A program made the position numbers and the translations under genes. Of a DNA stretch of 64,000 bases, positions 1-7,861 are shown piece by piece (position 1 is the stretch's first letter; the number at the start of each line of letters is the position of its first letter). The notes under the pieces were generated by a model. The model did no database searches, was not told the DNA's origin, and saw only the letters and a program-made list of their open reading frames with translations. Origin of the DNA: Pseudomonas azadiae (GTDB lineage Bacteria; Pseudomonadota; Gammaproteobacteria; Pseudomonadales; Pseudomonadaceae); NCBI RefSeq assembly GCF_019145355.1, contig NZ_JAHSTY010000002.1, positions 1,798,001 through 1,862,000 on the forward strand. Direction: 5' to 3'.

Positions 1-33
1 TGCCACTACCTGAACAACCCCCAGAGCGAATAA
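1..33 (+). CDS. C-terminal end of an upstream gene (partial)
   Basis: Only the last ten codons and a TAA stop are inside the window; they read CHYLNNPQSE. The stop is six bases before the start of the EfeO-like gene, so the two are very likely cotranscribed. Too little remains to name the product. Confidence 0.5.
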   Translation, partial: CHYLNNPQSE

Positions 34-39
34 CGTCCC

Positions 40-858
40 ATGAAGAAGTCGACCATTGCGTTGTCGTTGTTAATGACCCTTTCCCCGCTGCCAGCCTTCG
101 CCGCAACCGCGCCGCTGGACCTGGTAGGCCCGGTGTCGGACTACAAGATCTACGTCACCGAAGAAATCGGTGAGCTGGTCACCCAGACCCAGGCGTTCAC
201 TGATGCCATCAACCAAGGCGACCTGGCCACCGCCAAAAAGCTCTACGCGCCGACCCGCGTGCACTATGAATCCATCGAGCCGATCGCCGAGCTGTTCAGC
301 GACCTCGACGCGTCCATTGATTCGCGCGTGGATGACCATGAAAAAGGCGTGACCGCCGAAGATTTCACCGGCTTCCACCGCATCGAATACGCGCTGTTCT
401 CGCAGAACAGCACCCAGGGCCTGGAAACGCTGACCGCCAAGCTCAACACCGACGTCAACGACCTCAAGACCCGCGTCGACGGCCTGACCTTCCCGCCCGA
501 AAAAGTCGTTGGCGGCGCCGCTGCCCTGCTCGAGGAAGTCGCCGCCACCAAGATTTCCGGCGAAGAAGACCGCTACAGCCACACCGACCTGTATGACTTC
601 CAGGGCAACATCGACGGCGCGAAGAAAATCGTCGACCTGTTCCGTGGCCAGATCGAGAAACAAGACAAAGCCTTCCTGGCCAAGGTCGACAAGAACTTCG
701 CCAGCGTGGACAAGGTCCTGGCCAAGTACAAGACCCAGGACGGCGGCTTCGAGACCTACGACAAGGTCAAGGACAACGACCGCAAGGCCCTGGTCGGTCC
801 GGTCAATACCCTGGCTGAAGATCTGTCGATGTTGCGTGGCAAGTTGGGTTTGAACTGA
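40..858 (+). CDS. efeO: EfeO/EfeM-type periplasmic iron-uptake protein (M75 imelysin family)
   Basis: 272 residues with a clear Sec signal peptide ending in PAFAA near residue 21. The mature part is an all-helical imelysin/M75 domain carrying the family HxxE metal motif as H113-R-I-E116. Proteins of this length lack the N-terminal cupredoxin domain of long EfeO and correspond to the short EfeM type. The family delivers iron in the periplasm to the EfeU permease with the EfeB peroxidase. The gene follows an upstream coding end by six bases and is followed by a strong terminator, so it is the last gene of its operon. Whether efeB and efeU lie upstream cannot be seen. The family assignment is firm; metal choice and exact symbol are inference. 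Confidence 0.85.
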   Translation: MKKSTIALSLLMTLSPLPAFAATAPLDLVGPVSDYKIYVTEEIGELVTQTQAFTDAINQGDLATAKKLYAPTRVHYESIEPIAELFSDLDASIDSRVDDHEKGVTAEDFTGFHRIEYALFSQNSTQGLETLTAKLNTDVNDLKTRVDGLTFPPEKVVGGAAALLEEVAATKISGEEDRYSHTDLYDFQGNIDGAKKIVDLFRGQIEKQDKAFLAKVDKNFASVDKVLAKYKTQDGGFETYDKVKDNDRKALVGPVNTLAEDLSMLRGKLGLN

Positions 859-872
859 ACGCCGCATAAAAG

Positions 873-911
873 AGACCCAGCCCCTGTTGAAGGGGCTGGG
901 TCTTTTTTTTT
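873..911 (+). terminator. Rho-independent terminator after the efeO-like gene
   Basis: A perfect 12-bp stem (AGACCCAGCCCC with its complement, arms 873-884 and 892-903) with a seven-base loop is followed by a run of T on the plus strand. The minus strand has a shorter T run after the hairpin, so it may also stop transcripts of the converging pssA gene. Confidence 0.9.
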
Positions 912-922
912 GCCTGCGGGTT

Positions 923-2266
923 TTAAAGGATGCGGTACAGCAACCGTTCGATCCGCACGCGGCTGACCCGTCGCAGGAACTTGCCGACCGCCTCCGGGTA
1001 ATCCGGCAGCGTCTGCAAATCCAGGTAACGCTCGATCCGCGTGGTGTGCTGGAAAATCTGCGCCAGTTCGGTGCGGCGTGGCTCCAGCCACTGGCCTTGC
1101 GGGTCGTCGATCAGCAAGGCGTTTTCCAGGTCGAGGCGGAACGCCCGTGGGTTGAGGTTGTTGCCGGTGAGCAAGGTGTAACGCTGGTCGACCCACATAC
1201 CCTTGAGGTGGTAGGTGTTGTCGCCGTCGTGCCACAGGTGCAGGTTCAACTGGCCGCTGTCGATCATCGGCTGATGGCGCTTGGCGAAGCGGCGCAGGCT
1301 GATTTCATACAGGTAGGGCAATGCCGCAATCACCTTGAACGGCTCGCTCGGCGGGATATAGAAGTCGTTGGCGGTTTTGTCGCCAACAATGATGTCTATC
1401 TTCATACCGCGCGCCAGGGCCCGGTTGATTTCACGAGTCACCGGCAGCGGCAGGTTGAAATACGGTGTGCAAATGGTCAGTTGATCTCGGGCGCTGGCGA
1501 TCAGTTCGAGGATCACCCGGCTCAACGGGTTGTTCTTGCCTACCCCGAGCAACGGGCTGACCGACAGCTGCCCATTGGGCAATTGCCCGGCCGTGGTGTC
1601 GTAGGCCGCGTGCTTGAGACGGCTGCGCAGGTCGCCGATGTCGTTGCGCAGGCTGCGGGTGGTCGGTGGGTTCGGCAGGTCCAGGCGATGCACGGCCTTG
1701 GACGCGACCAGGCCGTGCTCCACCAGGTGCTGCATGGAGTCGGCGAGCGGTTTGTTGTGGATCAGGTGGTAACGGTCGAAGCGGTACTTGTCGAACTTGT
1801 GCAGGTACACGTTGTTCAGGCTGGCGCCGCTGTAGAGCACCGTGTCGTCGATCACAAAACCCTTGAGGTGCAGCACACCGAACAGCTCGCGGGTTTGCAC
1901 GGGCACGCCGTACACCGGTACTTCGGTGCTGTGGTGCTGGGTCATGGACTGATACCAGGCGCTGTTGCCCGGCTGCTTTCCAGCCCCGATCAAGCCGCGC
2001 TGGGCGCGCAGCCAATCGACCACCACCACGATATCCAACCGCGGCCGCGCAGCCTTGGCGGCATGCAGCGCGTCGTAGATCTCCTGCCCTGCCTCGTCCT
2101 GCTGCAAGTACAGCGCAACGATGTAGATGCGTCGGGTGGCCTGGGCGATTTTTTCCAGCAGGCAGCGCCGATACGCGTCGGCACCGGACAGCACTTCAAG
2201 GGCCTCGGGCGTGAGGGGGAAACCGCGCAATTTGGGCAACAGGGAGCGTTTGAAGAACGACGGCAT
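923..2266 (-). CDS. pssA: CDP-diacylglycerol--serine O-phosphatidyltransferase (PLD-type PssA)
   Basis: 447 residues from the chosen ATG (MPSFFKRSLL). An upstream in-frame extension exists but reads like non-coding sequence, and the E. coli-type PssA N-terminus begins here. The protein has two HKD phospholipase-D motifs, H133-x-K135-x4-D140 and H353-x-K355-x4-D360, and closely resembles E. coli PssA throughout (for example the VLHLKGFVIDD and TYHLKGMWVD blocks). It makes phosphatidylserine from CDP-diacylglycerol and serine, the first step to phosphatidylethanolamine, at the inner membrane surface. Length agrees with the E. coli protein (about 451). It converges on the efeO-like gene and diverges from a TetR gene. 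Confidence 0.92.
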   Translation of the reverse strand: MPSFFKRSLLPKLRGFPLTPEALEVLSGADAYRRCLLEKIAQATRRIYIVALYLQQDEAGQEIYDALHAAKAARPRLDIVVVVDWLRAQRGLIGAGKQPGNSAWYQSMTQHHSTEVPVYGVPVQTRELFGVLHLKGFVIDDTVLYSGASLNNVYLHKFDKYRFDRYHLIHNKPLADSMQHLVEHGLVASKAVHRLDLPNPPTTRSLRNDIGDLRSRLKHAAYDTTAGQLPNGQLSVSPLLGVGKNNPLSRVILELIASARDQLTICTPYFNLPLPVTREINRALARGMKIDIIVGDKTANDFYIPPSEPFKVIAALPYLYEISLRRFAKRHQPMIDSGQLNLHLWHDGDNTYHLKGMWVDQRYTLLTGNNLNPRAFRLDLENALLIDDPQGQWLEPRRTELAQIFQHTTRIERYLDLQTLPDYPEAVGKFLRRVSRVRIERLLYRIL

Positions 2267-2364
2267 AAGGCTCGCAATGGGTCGAATCCGAAGAAGCCCC
2301 GAGCTTACACCATGGGGGTGCCCAGGTCTTGCTGCGCGGCCGCGAAAAGAATGATTGACCAAGA

Positions 2365-2378
2365 AGAACGATCGTTCT
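2365..2378. promoter_or_regulatory. Perfect palindrome, probable TetR operator
   Basis: AGAACGATCGTTCT is a perfect 14-bp palindrome ending 12 bases before the start codon of the TetR gene at 2391. Its size and position fit autorepression by that regulator. It also lies in the 125-bp gap shared with divergent pssA. Confidence 0.65.
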
Positions 2379-2390
2379 ACTGTTCGCAAC

Positions 2391-2954
2391 ATGAACGAAC
2401 AGACCAGCAATGAAACCCGCGACATCATCCTCGACGTTACCGAAAAGTTGATCTATCGCCATGGCATCGCCGCCACCGGCATGGACTTGCTGGTGAAAAC
2501 CGCCGGGGTCTCGAGGAACAGTATTTACCGTTACTTCGCCAACAAAGACGACTTGGTGATCGCCGCGCTGCAACGCCGCGACCAACGCTGGCTGCAGTGG
2601 CTGCGCGATGAGGTGGAACGCAGCGAAGGCACGGGTGAGCGCCTGTTGGCGCTGTTCAGCGCCCTCAAGGCCTGGTTCGGCACCGCCGACTTCCGAGGCT
2701 GCGCCTTTATCAACACCAGCGGCGAAACCGGCGACCCACACAATCCGGTACGCCTGTTGGCCAAGGCGCATAAACAGAAACTGTTCGAGTACGCACTTGA
2801 ACTGTGCCAGGCACATGGCACCTGCGACCCCGAACGGCAGGCCGCGCAGCTGCTGATCCTGATCGATGGCGCCATTACTGTCGCCCTGGTGATGGGCGAT
2901 CCGACCTGCGCCGATAATGCGCAATGCATGGCACAAACTTTATTGGCCCTTTGA
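2391..2954 (+). CDS. TetR/AcrR family transcriptional regulator
   Basis: 187 residues from the ATG at 2391 (MNEQTSNETRD). A TTG further upstream is possible but would place the operator palindrome inside the coding region. The N-terminal helix-turn-helix is clear (residues about 10-55, with GMDLLVKTAGVSRNSIYRYF). The C-terminal half contains FRGCAFINTSGE, resembling LmrA/YxaF-like regulators that sense small lipophilic compounds. The next gene, a DUF1348 protein, follows after 54 bases on the same strand and is the likely cotranscribed target. The ligand cannot be deduced. Confidence 0.85.
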   Translation: MNEQTSNETRDIILDVTEKLIYRHGIAATGMDLLVKTAGVSRNSIYRYFANKDDLVIAALQRRDQRWLQWLRDEVERSEGTGERLLALFSALKAWFGTADFRGCAFINTSGETGDPHNPVRLLAKAHKQKLFEYALELCQAHGTCDPERQAAQLLILIDGAITVALVMGDPTCADNAQCMAQTLLAL

Positions 2955-3008
2955 AAAGACGGCCCAGCGCAACGTTCGATAAAACCTTTAGTCTGGAGGA
3001 ACTGCCCC

Positions 3009-3488
3009 ATGTCATCGACCGCAGAAACACGTCCACCCTTGCCGCCGTTTACCCGCGCGTCGGCCATCGAAAAAGTGCGCCTGGCCGAAGACGGCTGGAA
3101 CTCCCGCGACCCGGAACGGGTGTCCCTGGCCTACACCCTCGACACGCAGTGGCGCAACCGTGCGGAGTTCGCGCATAACCGCGAAGAGGCCAAAGGCTTT
3201 CTTACCCGTAAATGGGCCAAGGAGCTGGATTACCGGCTGATCAAGGAATTGTGGGCGTTCACCGATAACCGCATCGCGGTGCGCTATGCCTATGAGTGGC
3301 ACGACGATTCAGGCAACTGGTTCCGCTCCTACGGCAACGAAAACTGGGAATTCGATGCGAACGGCCTGATGGCCAATCGCTTTGCATGCATCAACGATAT
3401 GCCGATCAAGGAAAGCGAGCGCAAGTTCCAATGGCCGCTGGGCCGGCGCCCGGACGATCATCCCGGGCTTTCAGCGCTCGGTCTTTAG
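3009..3488 (+). CDS. Nuclear transport factor 2-like protein, DUF1348 family
   Basis: 159 residues with an NTF2-like cone fold pattern and the DUF1348 signature (WNSRDPERV near residue 30, then a W-N/R-rich stretch and GNENWEFD). A good ribosome-binding site, CTGGAGG, precedes the ATG. Family members are small cytosolic proteins of unproven function, often next to regulators responding to reactive chemicals. It sits in a probable operon with the TetR gene upstream, so expression is likely derepressed by the TetR ligand. Confidence 0.85.
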   Translation: MSSTAETRPPLPPFTRASAIEKVRLAEDGWNSRDPERVSLAYTLDTQWRNRAEFAHNREEAKGFLTRKWAKELDYRLIKELWAFTDNRIAVRYAYEWHDDSGNWFRSYGNENWEFDANGLMANRFACINDMPIKESERKFQWPLGRRPDDHPGLSALGL

Positions 3489-3519
3489 ACCTGTGAAGCC
3501 GGACCGGTTTGCGGACGGC

Positions 3520-4395
3520 CTATCCTGTCAGTACCAGCGACTGATCCGGGTATCGAGCACACATGAATTCGACAAATGCCCGAACCTTCGGCGCCGCGAG
3601 GCGCCTGGAGGTATGCAGCACCCAAAGCTGCGGTTCTACATCCTTCACCGTGCCCCACTGAACCAGTTCGCCACGCGCTAGTTGACTCCAGGCGATGGAC
3701 TGTGGAATCAGCGCAACACCGCCACCTGCGACGGCGGCATCGCGAACCATCAGCAACGACGAAAACTGCAGGGCCGGGATCGGCTCCAGCACCCGTTGCC
3801 CACCGTCTAGCGTCCACTGCGTGGGCTGGAAACTCGACGTCACGATGCCAGCAACGGATCTGACGGCGCCGGGTTCCGGCTTGGGGATTCCAGGTGCGGC
3901 CACGACGACCAGCCGGTCCTTGGCGAAGCAACGTCCGACCAGCGTGCTGTCCGGGCTGGGGTTGATCCGAATCGCGACGTCGAATTTTTCCTCCACAAGA
4001 TCCACCATGCGATCTTCCGCCACGACGTCCATCATGACCTGCGGGTAGATCGCACAGAATTCCGCGCCAATACGGCCCATCGCAAGTTGCGAAAACAGGA
4101 TCGGGGCAGCGACACGCAAGCGCCCGCGTGGCGTCAACACGCCCTCCTTGGCCGCATTCAAGGCTTCGGCCACCTCGCCCAGCGGACCTTCAGCGCGCAA
4201 CACCAGCATTTCGCCGGCCTCGGTGAGCCGCAGGCCACGTGCGCTGCGTTCGATCAGCCGGACACCCAATTGCTCTTCAAGGTCGGCAATACGCCGCGAC
4301 AGGGTAGCCTTGGAAATACCGCTCGCACGGCTTGCCTTGCCCAGCCCCTCGTTGGTGGCGACGAGGATGAAATCGATCAACGCATTGAGGTTCAT
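3520..4395 (-). CDS. LysR family transcriptional regulator
   Basis: 291 residues. The winged helix-turn-helix covers about residues 1-60 (ASRASGISKATLSRRIADLE), followed by a LysR substrate-binding domain (RGRLRVAAPILF onward). It belongs to the subgroup commonly found beside small oxidoreductases. It is divergent from the NmrA-type reductase gene across a 129-bp gap, the standard arrangement for a LysR regulator and its target. No T-N11-A operator was picked out with confidence. Confidence 0.88.
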   Translation of the reverse strand: MNLNALIDFILVATNEGLGKASRASGISKATLSRRIADLEEQLGVRLIERSARGLRLTEAGEMLVLRAEGPLGEVAEALNAAKEGVLTPRGRLRVAAPILFSQLAMGRIGAEFCAIYPQVMMDVVAEDRMVDLVEEKFDVAIRINPSPDSTLVGRCFAKDRLVVVAAPGIPKPEPGAVRSVAGIVTSSFQPTQWTLDGGQRVLEPIPALQFSSLLMVRDAAVAGGGVALIPQSIAWSQLARGELVQWGTVKDVEPQLWVLHTSRRLAAPKVRAFVEFMCARYPDQSLVLTG

Positions 4396-4524
4396 GGTGT
4401 TCCATTTTTGAAACGAAGTGTCTGAATTTTGTAGCCTCCGTTTTTCATCTGCAACAGATTACTGTCTCGTCATCGCAACGCGGTTCCAAGGCGATCAATC
4501 TTTTATCCACGCGGGAGTTACATC

Positions 4525-5394
4525 ATGAGCATTCTGGTCATTGGCGCCACAGGCACTATCGGTTCACTGATCACCCAGCGCCTTGCCGACGCGGGCGCCG
4601 AGGTCAAGGCCCTGGTTCGTCAAGCCGGCAAGCGAGCCTTCGCACCCGGCGTTACCGAGGTGGTCGCCGACCTTACGGACGTGCCGTCGATGCGCGCTGC
4701 GTTGTCGTCGGTGCGTACGCTGTTCCTGCTCAATGCCGTAACGCCGGACGAGGTCACCCAGGCACTCATTACGCTGAACCTCGCTCGCGAGGCTGGCATC
4801 GAGCGCATCGTCTACCTGTCGGTGATTCATGCCGACACATTCGTCGATGTCCCGCACTTCACCGGCAAGCAAACGGTCGAGCGCATGCTTGAAAGCCTCG
4901 ACATCCCCGCGACCATTCTGCGTCCGGCTTACTTCATGCAAAACGACCATAGGGTTCAATCGACGATTCAGGACTACTCGGTGTACCCGATGCCAATCGG
5001 CTCGGCGGGCGTCTCGATGATCGATGCACGCGATATCGCCGACGTTGCGGTTGCCGAGTTGCTGCGACGCGACAAGGCCTGCGCTGCGCTGGATCCTTTG
5101 ACGCTGGAGTTGGTAGGCCCGCACGCGCTTACCGGGGCATCAGTGGCGAAAATCTGGAGCGCAGCCCTGGGCCGTGAGATCGCCTACGGCGGTGATGACG
5201 TCGCCGCTTTTGAAGCGCAACTGGCTTCGTACGGCCCCACCTGGCTGGCGTACGACATGCGCCTGATGATGGCGGGTATCCAGCGCTTGGGCATGCAAAC
5301 CAGCGAAGGGGCCGTGGACAAACTGCAGGCCCTTATTGGCCACCCGCTGCGCAGTTATGAAGACTTCGTGCGTGAGGCCGTTGCGCAGGTCTAG
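4525..5394 (+). CDS. NmrA-like NAD(P)-binding reductase (atypical SDR)
   Basis: 289 residues beginning with a Rossmann nucleotide-binding motif (GATGTIG, residues 7-13). The middle holds the YLSV segment and TGKQTVERMLE helix of the NmrA/SDR a5 group, with ILRPAYFMQN following. A GGGAG ribosome-binding site precedes the ATG. Relatives are NAD(P)H-dependent reductases or redox sensors acting on quinones or similar compounds; the substrate here is unknown. Divergent from the LysR regulator, its probable controller. Confidence 0.85.
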   Translation: MSILVIGATGTIGSLITQRLADAGAEVKALVRQAGKRAFAPGVTEVVADLTDVPSMRAALSSVRTLFLLNAVTPDEVTQALITLNLAREAGIERIVYLSVIHADTFVDVPHFTGKQTVERMLESLDIPATILRPAYFMQNDHRVQSTIQDYSVYPMPIGSAGVSMIDARDIADVAVAELLRRDKACAALDPLTLELVGPHALTGASVAKIWSAALGREIAYGGDDVAAFEAQLASYGPTWLAYDMRLMMAGIQRLGMQTSEGAVDKLQALIGHPLRSYEDFVREAVAQV

Positions 5395-5413
5395 GCGCGT
5401 TTGGCAAAGTGGA

Positions 5414-5584
5414 ATGATGGTGTATGTGAGCGTAGTGGCGGACGCCTGCTACACCTTTGATCAAACTGATTTATCCGGGCGCCTGTGGCCGGCCGAAGAT
5501 GTACATGCGCTGTCGTTAAGCAACCTGGCGATGGACTATGCCGCCGTGGTCGAGACTGACCAAATCCTGGCTCATTCACCTTGA
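5414..5584 (+). pseudogene. Remnant of an isochorismatase-family cysteine hydrolase (C-terminus only)
   Basis: The reading frame encodes about 56 residues (MMVYVSVVADACYTFDQTDL, then HALSLSNLAMDYAAVVETD) that resemble the last strand-helix elements of isochorismatase-like hydrolases, where VVADACATFD and HALSLANLHGEFATV are typical. The catalytic N-terminal two thirds are absent; the frame runs straight into the 3' end of the NmrA gene. I read this as a gene truncated by deletion. Confidence 0.55.
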
Positions 5585-5714
5585 TTCGCGCCAGCCAACC
5601 GGTCTGTTGTGGAAACTCGCCAGCCTCTGGCAGCGGCCGGACGTGTCATGTCCGACCCGCCGTCTCTGTGCAGTGCAACAACCGGTCTCACGGTGGCCGT
5701 GCAAACCTTCGCCT
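5585..5714. other. Non-coding remainder between hydrolase remnant and GST gene
   Basis: No convincing open frame, hairpin with a T run, or known repeat was seen here. Probably degraded flanking sequence of the hydrolase remnant. Confidence 0.4.
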
Positions 5715-6407
5715 CTAACGAGGCTGCGCCACCATCGCGCGCCAGGCTTGAACACTAGCCCGTTCATTTACCCTGGCATGCCAAGCGTGCAACGCCTCAC
5801 ATTCGGCCGGTACCGGCAGCTCCACCAGCGCGGCGAAGATCATGCCGCCCAGCACGGCAATATCCGCCATGGAAAACTCATCGCCCGCCACGTAAGGCCG
5901 GGTCTTGAGCACAGCGTCGAAATAGCGCATGCCGCGTAGCGCTTTGTCACGCATACGCTGGCCCCATTCGGCATTCTGATACAGCTCAACCTGCGGCCCG
6001 AGGCCAGGCGTTGCGTGATGGAAATACACGCTGACCGCGTCCATGAACTCGATCTCTGCGCGTTTGGTCATCATGTGGATCAGGCCTTGCTCGGCCGGGG
6101 TGTTGCCGGTCAAGGTCGGCGTGCCGTCCAGAACGTCGAGGTACTGGGTAATCGCCGTGCATTCGGCGATGAGCGTGCCGTCCTCAAGTTGCAAGACGGG
6201 TAAGGTTCCCGAGTAGTTGAGCGCCAGGAATGCGGGTTGTTTGTGCTCCCCTTTCCACAGATCGATCGACACGAACTCCACCTTGGGCAGCAGGCCTTTC
6301 TCGGCCAACGCAATACGCACACGCGCCGGATAGGGGCCGTTGTACCAGTCATAAATCTTCATCTTCGGGTGTTGGATAGCATCGGAATGTTGCGGTTGAG
6401 TCGTCAT
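5715..6407 (-). CDS. Glutathione S-transferase family protein
   Basis: 230 residues if started at the first ATG; an internal start (MKIYDWYNGPYPARVRIAL) at 6362 would give a more standard N-terminus. The thioredoxin-like domain (about residues 16-95, with SGTLPVLQLEDG as the glutathione-binding turn) is followed by an all-helical C-terminal domain (FSMADIAVLGGM). Such enzymes conjugate or reduce electrophiles using glutathione in the cytosol. It is divergent from a TetR gene, and the gap holds two matching operator-like sites, one close to each start, so it is probably repressed by that regulator. Confidence 0.88.
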   Translation of the reverse strand: MTTQPQHSDAIQHPKMKIYDWYNGPYPARVRIALAEKGLLPKVEFVSIDLWKGEHKQPAFLALNYSGTLPVLQLEDGTLIAECTAITQYLDVLDGTPTLTGNTPAEQGLIHMMTKRAEIEFMDAVSVYFHHATPGLGPQVELYQNAEWGQRMRDKALRGMRYFDAVLKTRPYVAGDEFSMADIAVLGGMIFAALVELPVPAECEALHAWHARVNERASVQAWRAMVAQPR

Positions 6408-6420
6408 GATTCAGCTGCCT

Positions 6421-6438
6421 ACCTGTCAAGTGGTAGGT
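6421..6438. promoter_or_regulatory. Operator copy 1 for the GST/TetR divergent pair
   Basis: ACCTGTCAAGTGGTAGGT, an imperfect palindrome 14 bases upstream of the GST start. It is the inverse complement (one mismatch) of the copy at 6475-6492, as expected for one repressor controlling both divergent genes. Confidence 0.75.
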
Positions 6439-6474
6439 AAAGATTGAGAGCTTTCTTTTCAGCTGTCAAGCACT

Positions 6475-6492
6475 ACCTACCACTTGGCAGGT
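6475..6492. promoter_or_regulatory. Operator copy 2 for the GST/TetR divergent pair
   Basis: ACCTACCACTTGGCAGGT, 56 bases upstream of the TetR start and oriented opposite to copy 1. The site probably overlaps the regulator promoter, giving autorepression. Confidence 0.75.
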
Positions 6493-6547
6493 AAAAAGTT
6501 TTAAGCGTAGAATCCGCCCATCTCTGTACGCATTCAGGAATCCAAAC

Positions 6548-7117
6548 GTGAGCGAAAACGCCCGGGAAGCCATTCTGGAAGCCGCCAGGATCGCCGCCCA
6601 GCATTACGGCTACAACGGCATCAATTTCCGCAGCATCGGTGAAACAGTGGGGATCAAGAACGCCAGCATCTACTACCACTTTCCGAGTAAAGCCGACCTC
6701 GGCGCAGCCGTTGCCAAGCGTTACTGGGAAGACACCGCCGGCGCGCTCGAGGCCATACGCCTGCAAAACCCCGAGCCGCTGGAATGCATGCGGATGTACC
6801 CGAGCATCTTTCGCAAATCGCTCGAAGACGGTAACCGCCTGTGCCTGTCCAGCTTCATGGCCGCCGAGTACCTGGACCTGCCCGAGGGCGTTAAGAAAGA
6901 GATCCTGGCGTTTGCCGATATCAATGTGACCTGGCTGGCGGCGGTGCTCAATGAGATCGCGCCAGGCGATGCGCAGGGCTGCGAACGCCGTGCCCGCGCC
7001 CTCTACAGCGCCGTCGCCGGCGCCCAGTTGATTGCCCGCACCCGCGCCGATCTGCGCGTGTTCGACGAACTGATCCAGAGCTATCGGGACGTGGGACTCA
7101 TCCCTAATGCCGGTTAA
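6548..7117 (+). CDS. TetR/AcrR family transcriptional regulator
   Basis: 189 residues from a GTG start (VSENAREAILEAAR). The helix-turn-helix is at about residues 7-52 (GINFRSIGETVGIKNASIYYHF). The C-terminal domain resembles TetR regulators that control glutathione- or NADPH-dependent detoxification genes. It is divergent from the GST gene and faces the two inverted ACCT..AGGT sites, so it most likely represses both genes and releases on binding an electrophile. Confidence 0.88.
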   Translation: MSENAREAILEAARIAAQHYGYNGINFRSIGETVGIKNASIYYHFPSKADLGAAVAKRYWEDTAGALEAIRLQNPEPLECMRMYPSIFRKSLEDGNRLCLSSFMAAEYLDLPEGVKKEILAFADINVTWLAAVLNEIAPGDAQGCERRARALYSAVAGAQLIARTRADLRVFDELIQSYRDVGLIPNAG

Positions 7118-7141
7118 TTAAGCCTGCATCGCTCCTACAAG

Positions 7142-7256
7142 CTGTGGGAGCTGTCGAGCCCCAGCGAGGCTGCGCAGGCGGCGGCACTGCCAACTTATTC
7201 AGCGCCTGACACTCCGCTTTCGCAGCCTCGCTAAAGCTCGACAGCTCCCACAGGGG
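7142..7256. repeat. Long inverted-repeat element, isolated unit 1
   Basis: One arm starts CTGTGGGAGCTGTCGAGCCC and the other ends GCTCGACAGCTCCCACAG; both carry a GAGGCTGCG/CGCAGCCTC segment. The whole can fold into a long hairpin of about 115 bases. The same unit recurs at 7323 and forms the array at 17 kb. Confidence 0.9.
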
Positions 7257-7322
7257 ATCGGCTGTGACAGGTGGGATTTGCGGTGTTGCGGCCGACGGTA
7301 TTTCAGCAGCACCGCAGCTCAA

Positions 7323-7436
7323 CTGTGGGAGCTGTCGAGCCCCGGCGAGGCTGCGCAGGCGGCGGCACTGCCAACTTATTCAGCGCCTGGCACTCCGCTT
7401 TCGCAGCCTCGCTAAAGCTCGACAGCTCCCACAGGG
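7323..7436. repeat. Long inverted-repeat element, isolated unit 2
   Basis: Nearly identical to the unit at 7142-7256 and 181 bases from it, the same period as the array at 17 kb. It ends 62 bases before the nirD stop codon and may act as a 3' structure for the nirBD transcript. Confidence 0.9.
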
Positions 7437-7498
7437 GACCGGCTGTGGCAGGTGGGATTTGCGTTCCAGCGGCGGGCGCAACTCCAGTAGATGGAATA

Positions 7499-7861
7499 TC
7501 ACTCCATCCCAATCTCCACCACTCCACCGTTCAACCGCACCGGCCACACCCGCAGGTGCTGATCCGGTGTTTCCAGGCATTGGCCGTCTTCGAGGCGGTA
7601 ATGCTGCTTGTAGATCGGCGCCGCCACCACCAGGTCGCCCTTGATACTGCCGATCAAGCCACGACCGATCACGTTCGCCCCCGACTCCGGGTCGTGGTTG
7701 TCGATGGCATACAGCGTCTGGTTCTGCGCACCCGGCAGGTAGAACAGCGCGACTTGCGCGCCGTCCAACCACACCACCACGCCGGAGTTGCTCACCAAAT
7801 CCTTCTCGCTGCACACGCTTTTCCAGGTGGCCAGGTTGCGTTGAGTGTTGAGCGTGCTCAT
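7499..7861 (-). CDS. nirD: Nitrite reductase (NADH) small subunit NirD
   Basis: 120 residues from the ATG at 7861. The protein is a Rieske-like fold of the NirD type (WLDGAQVALFYLP, then YAIDNHDPESGAN and LRVWPVRLNGGVVEI) without a full set of Rieske Cys/His ligands, as usual for NirD. It pairs with NirB in the cytosolic siroheme nitrite reductase that makes ammonium from nitrite. The start codon overlaps the nirB stop by one base (TGATG), indicating translational coupling. Confidence 0.95.
   Translation of the reverse strand: MSTLNTQRNLATWKSVCSEKDLVSNSGVVVWLDGAQVALFYLPGAQNQTLYAIDNHDPESGANVIGRGLIGSIKGDLVVAAPIYKQHYRLEDGQCLETPDQHLRVWPVRLNGGVVEIGME

Noticed and set aside
887..2413. Long plus-strand open frame opposite pssA
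   Set aside because: pssA is unmistakable on the minus strand; the opposite frame is a codon-bias shadow with no family resemblance.
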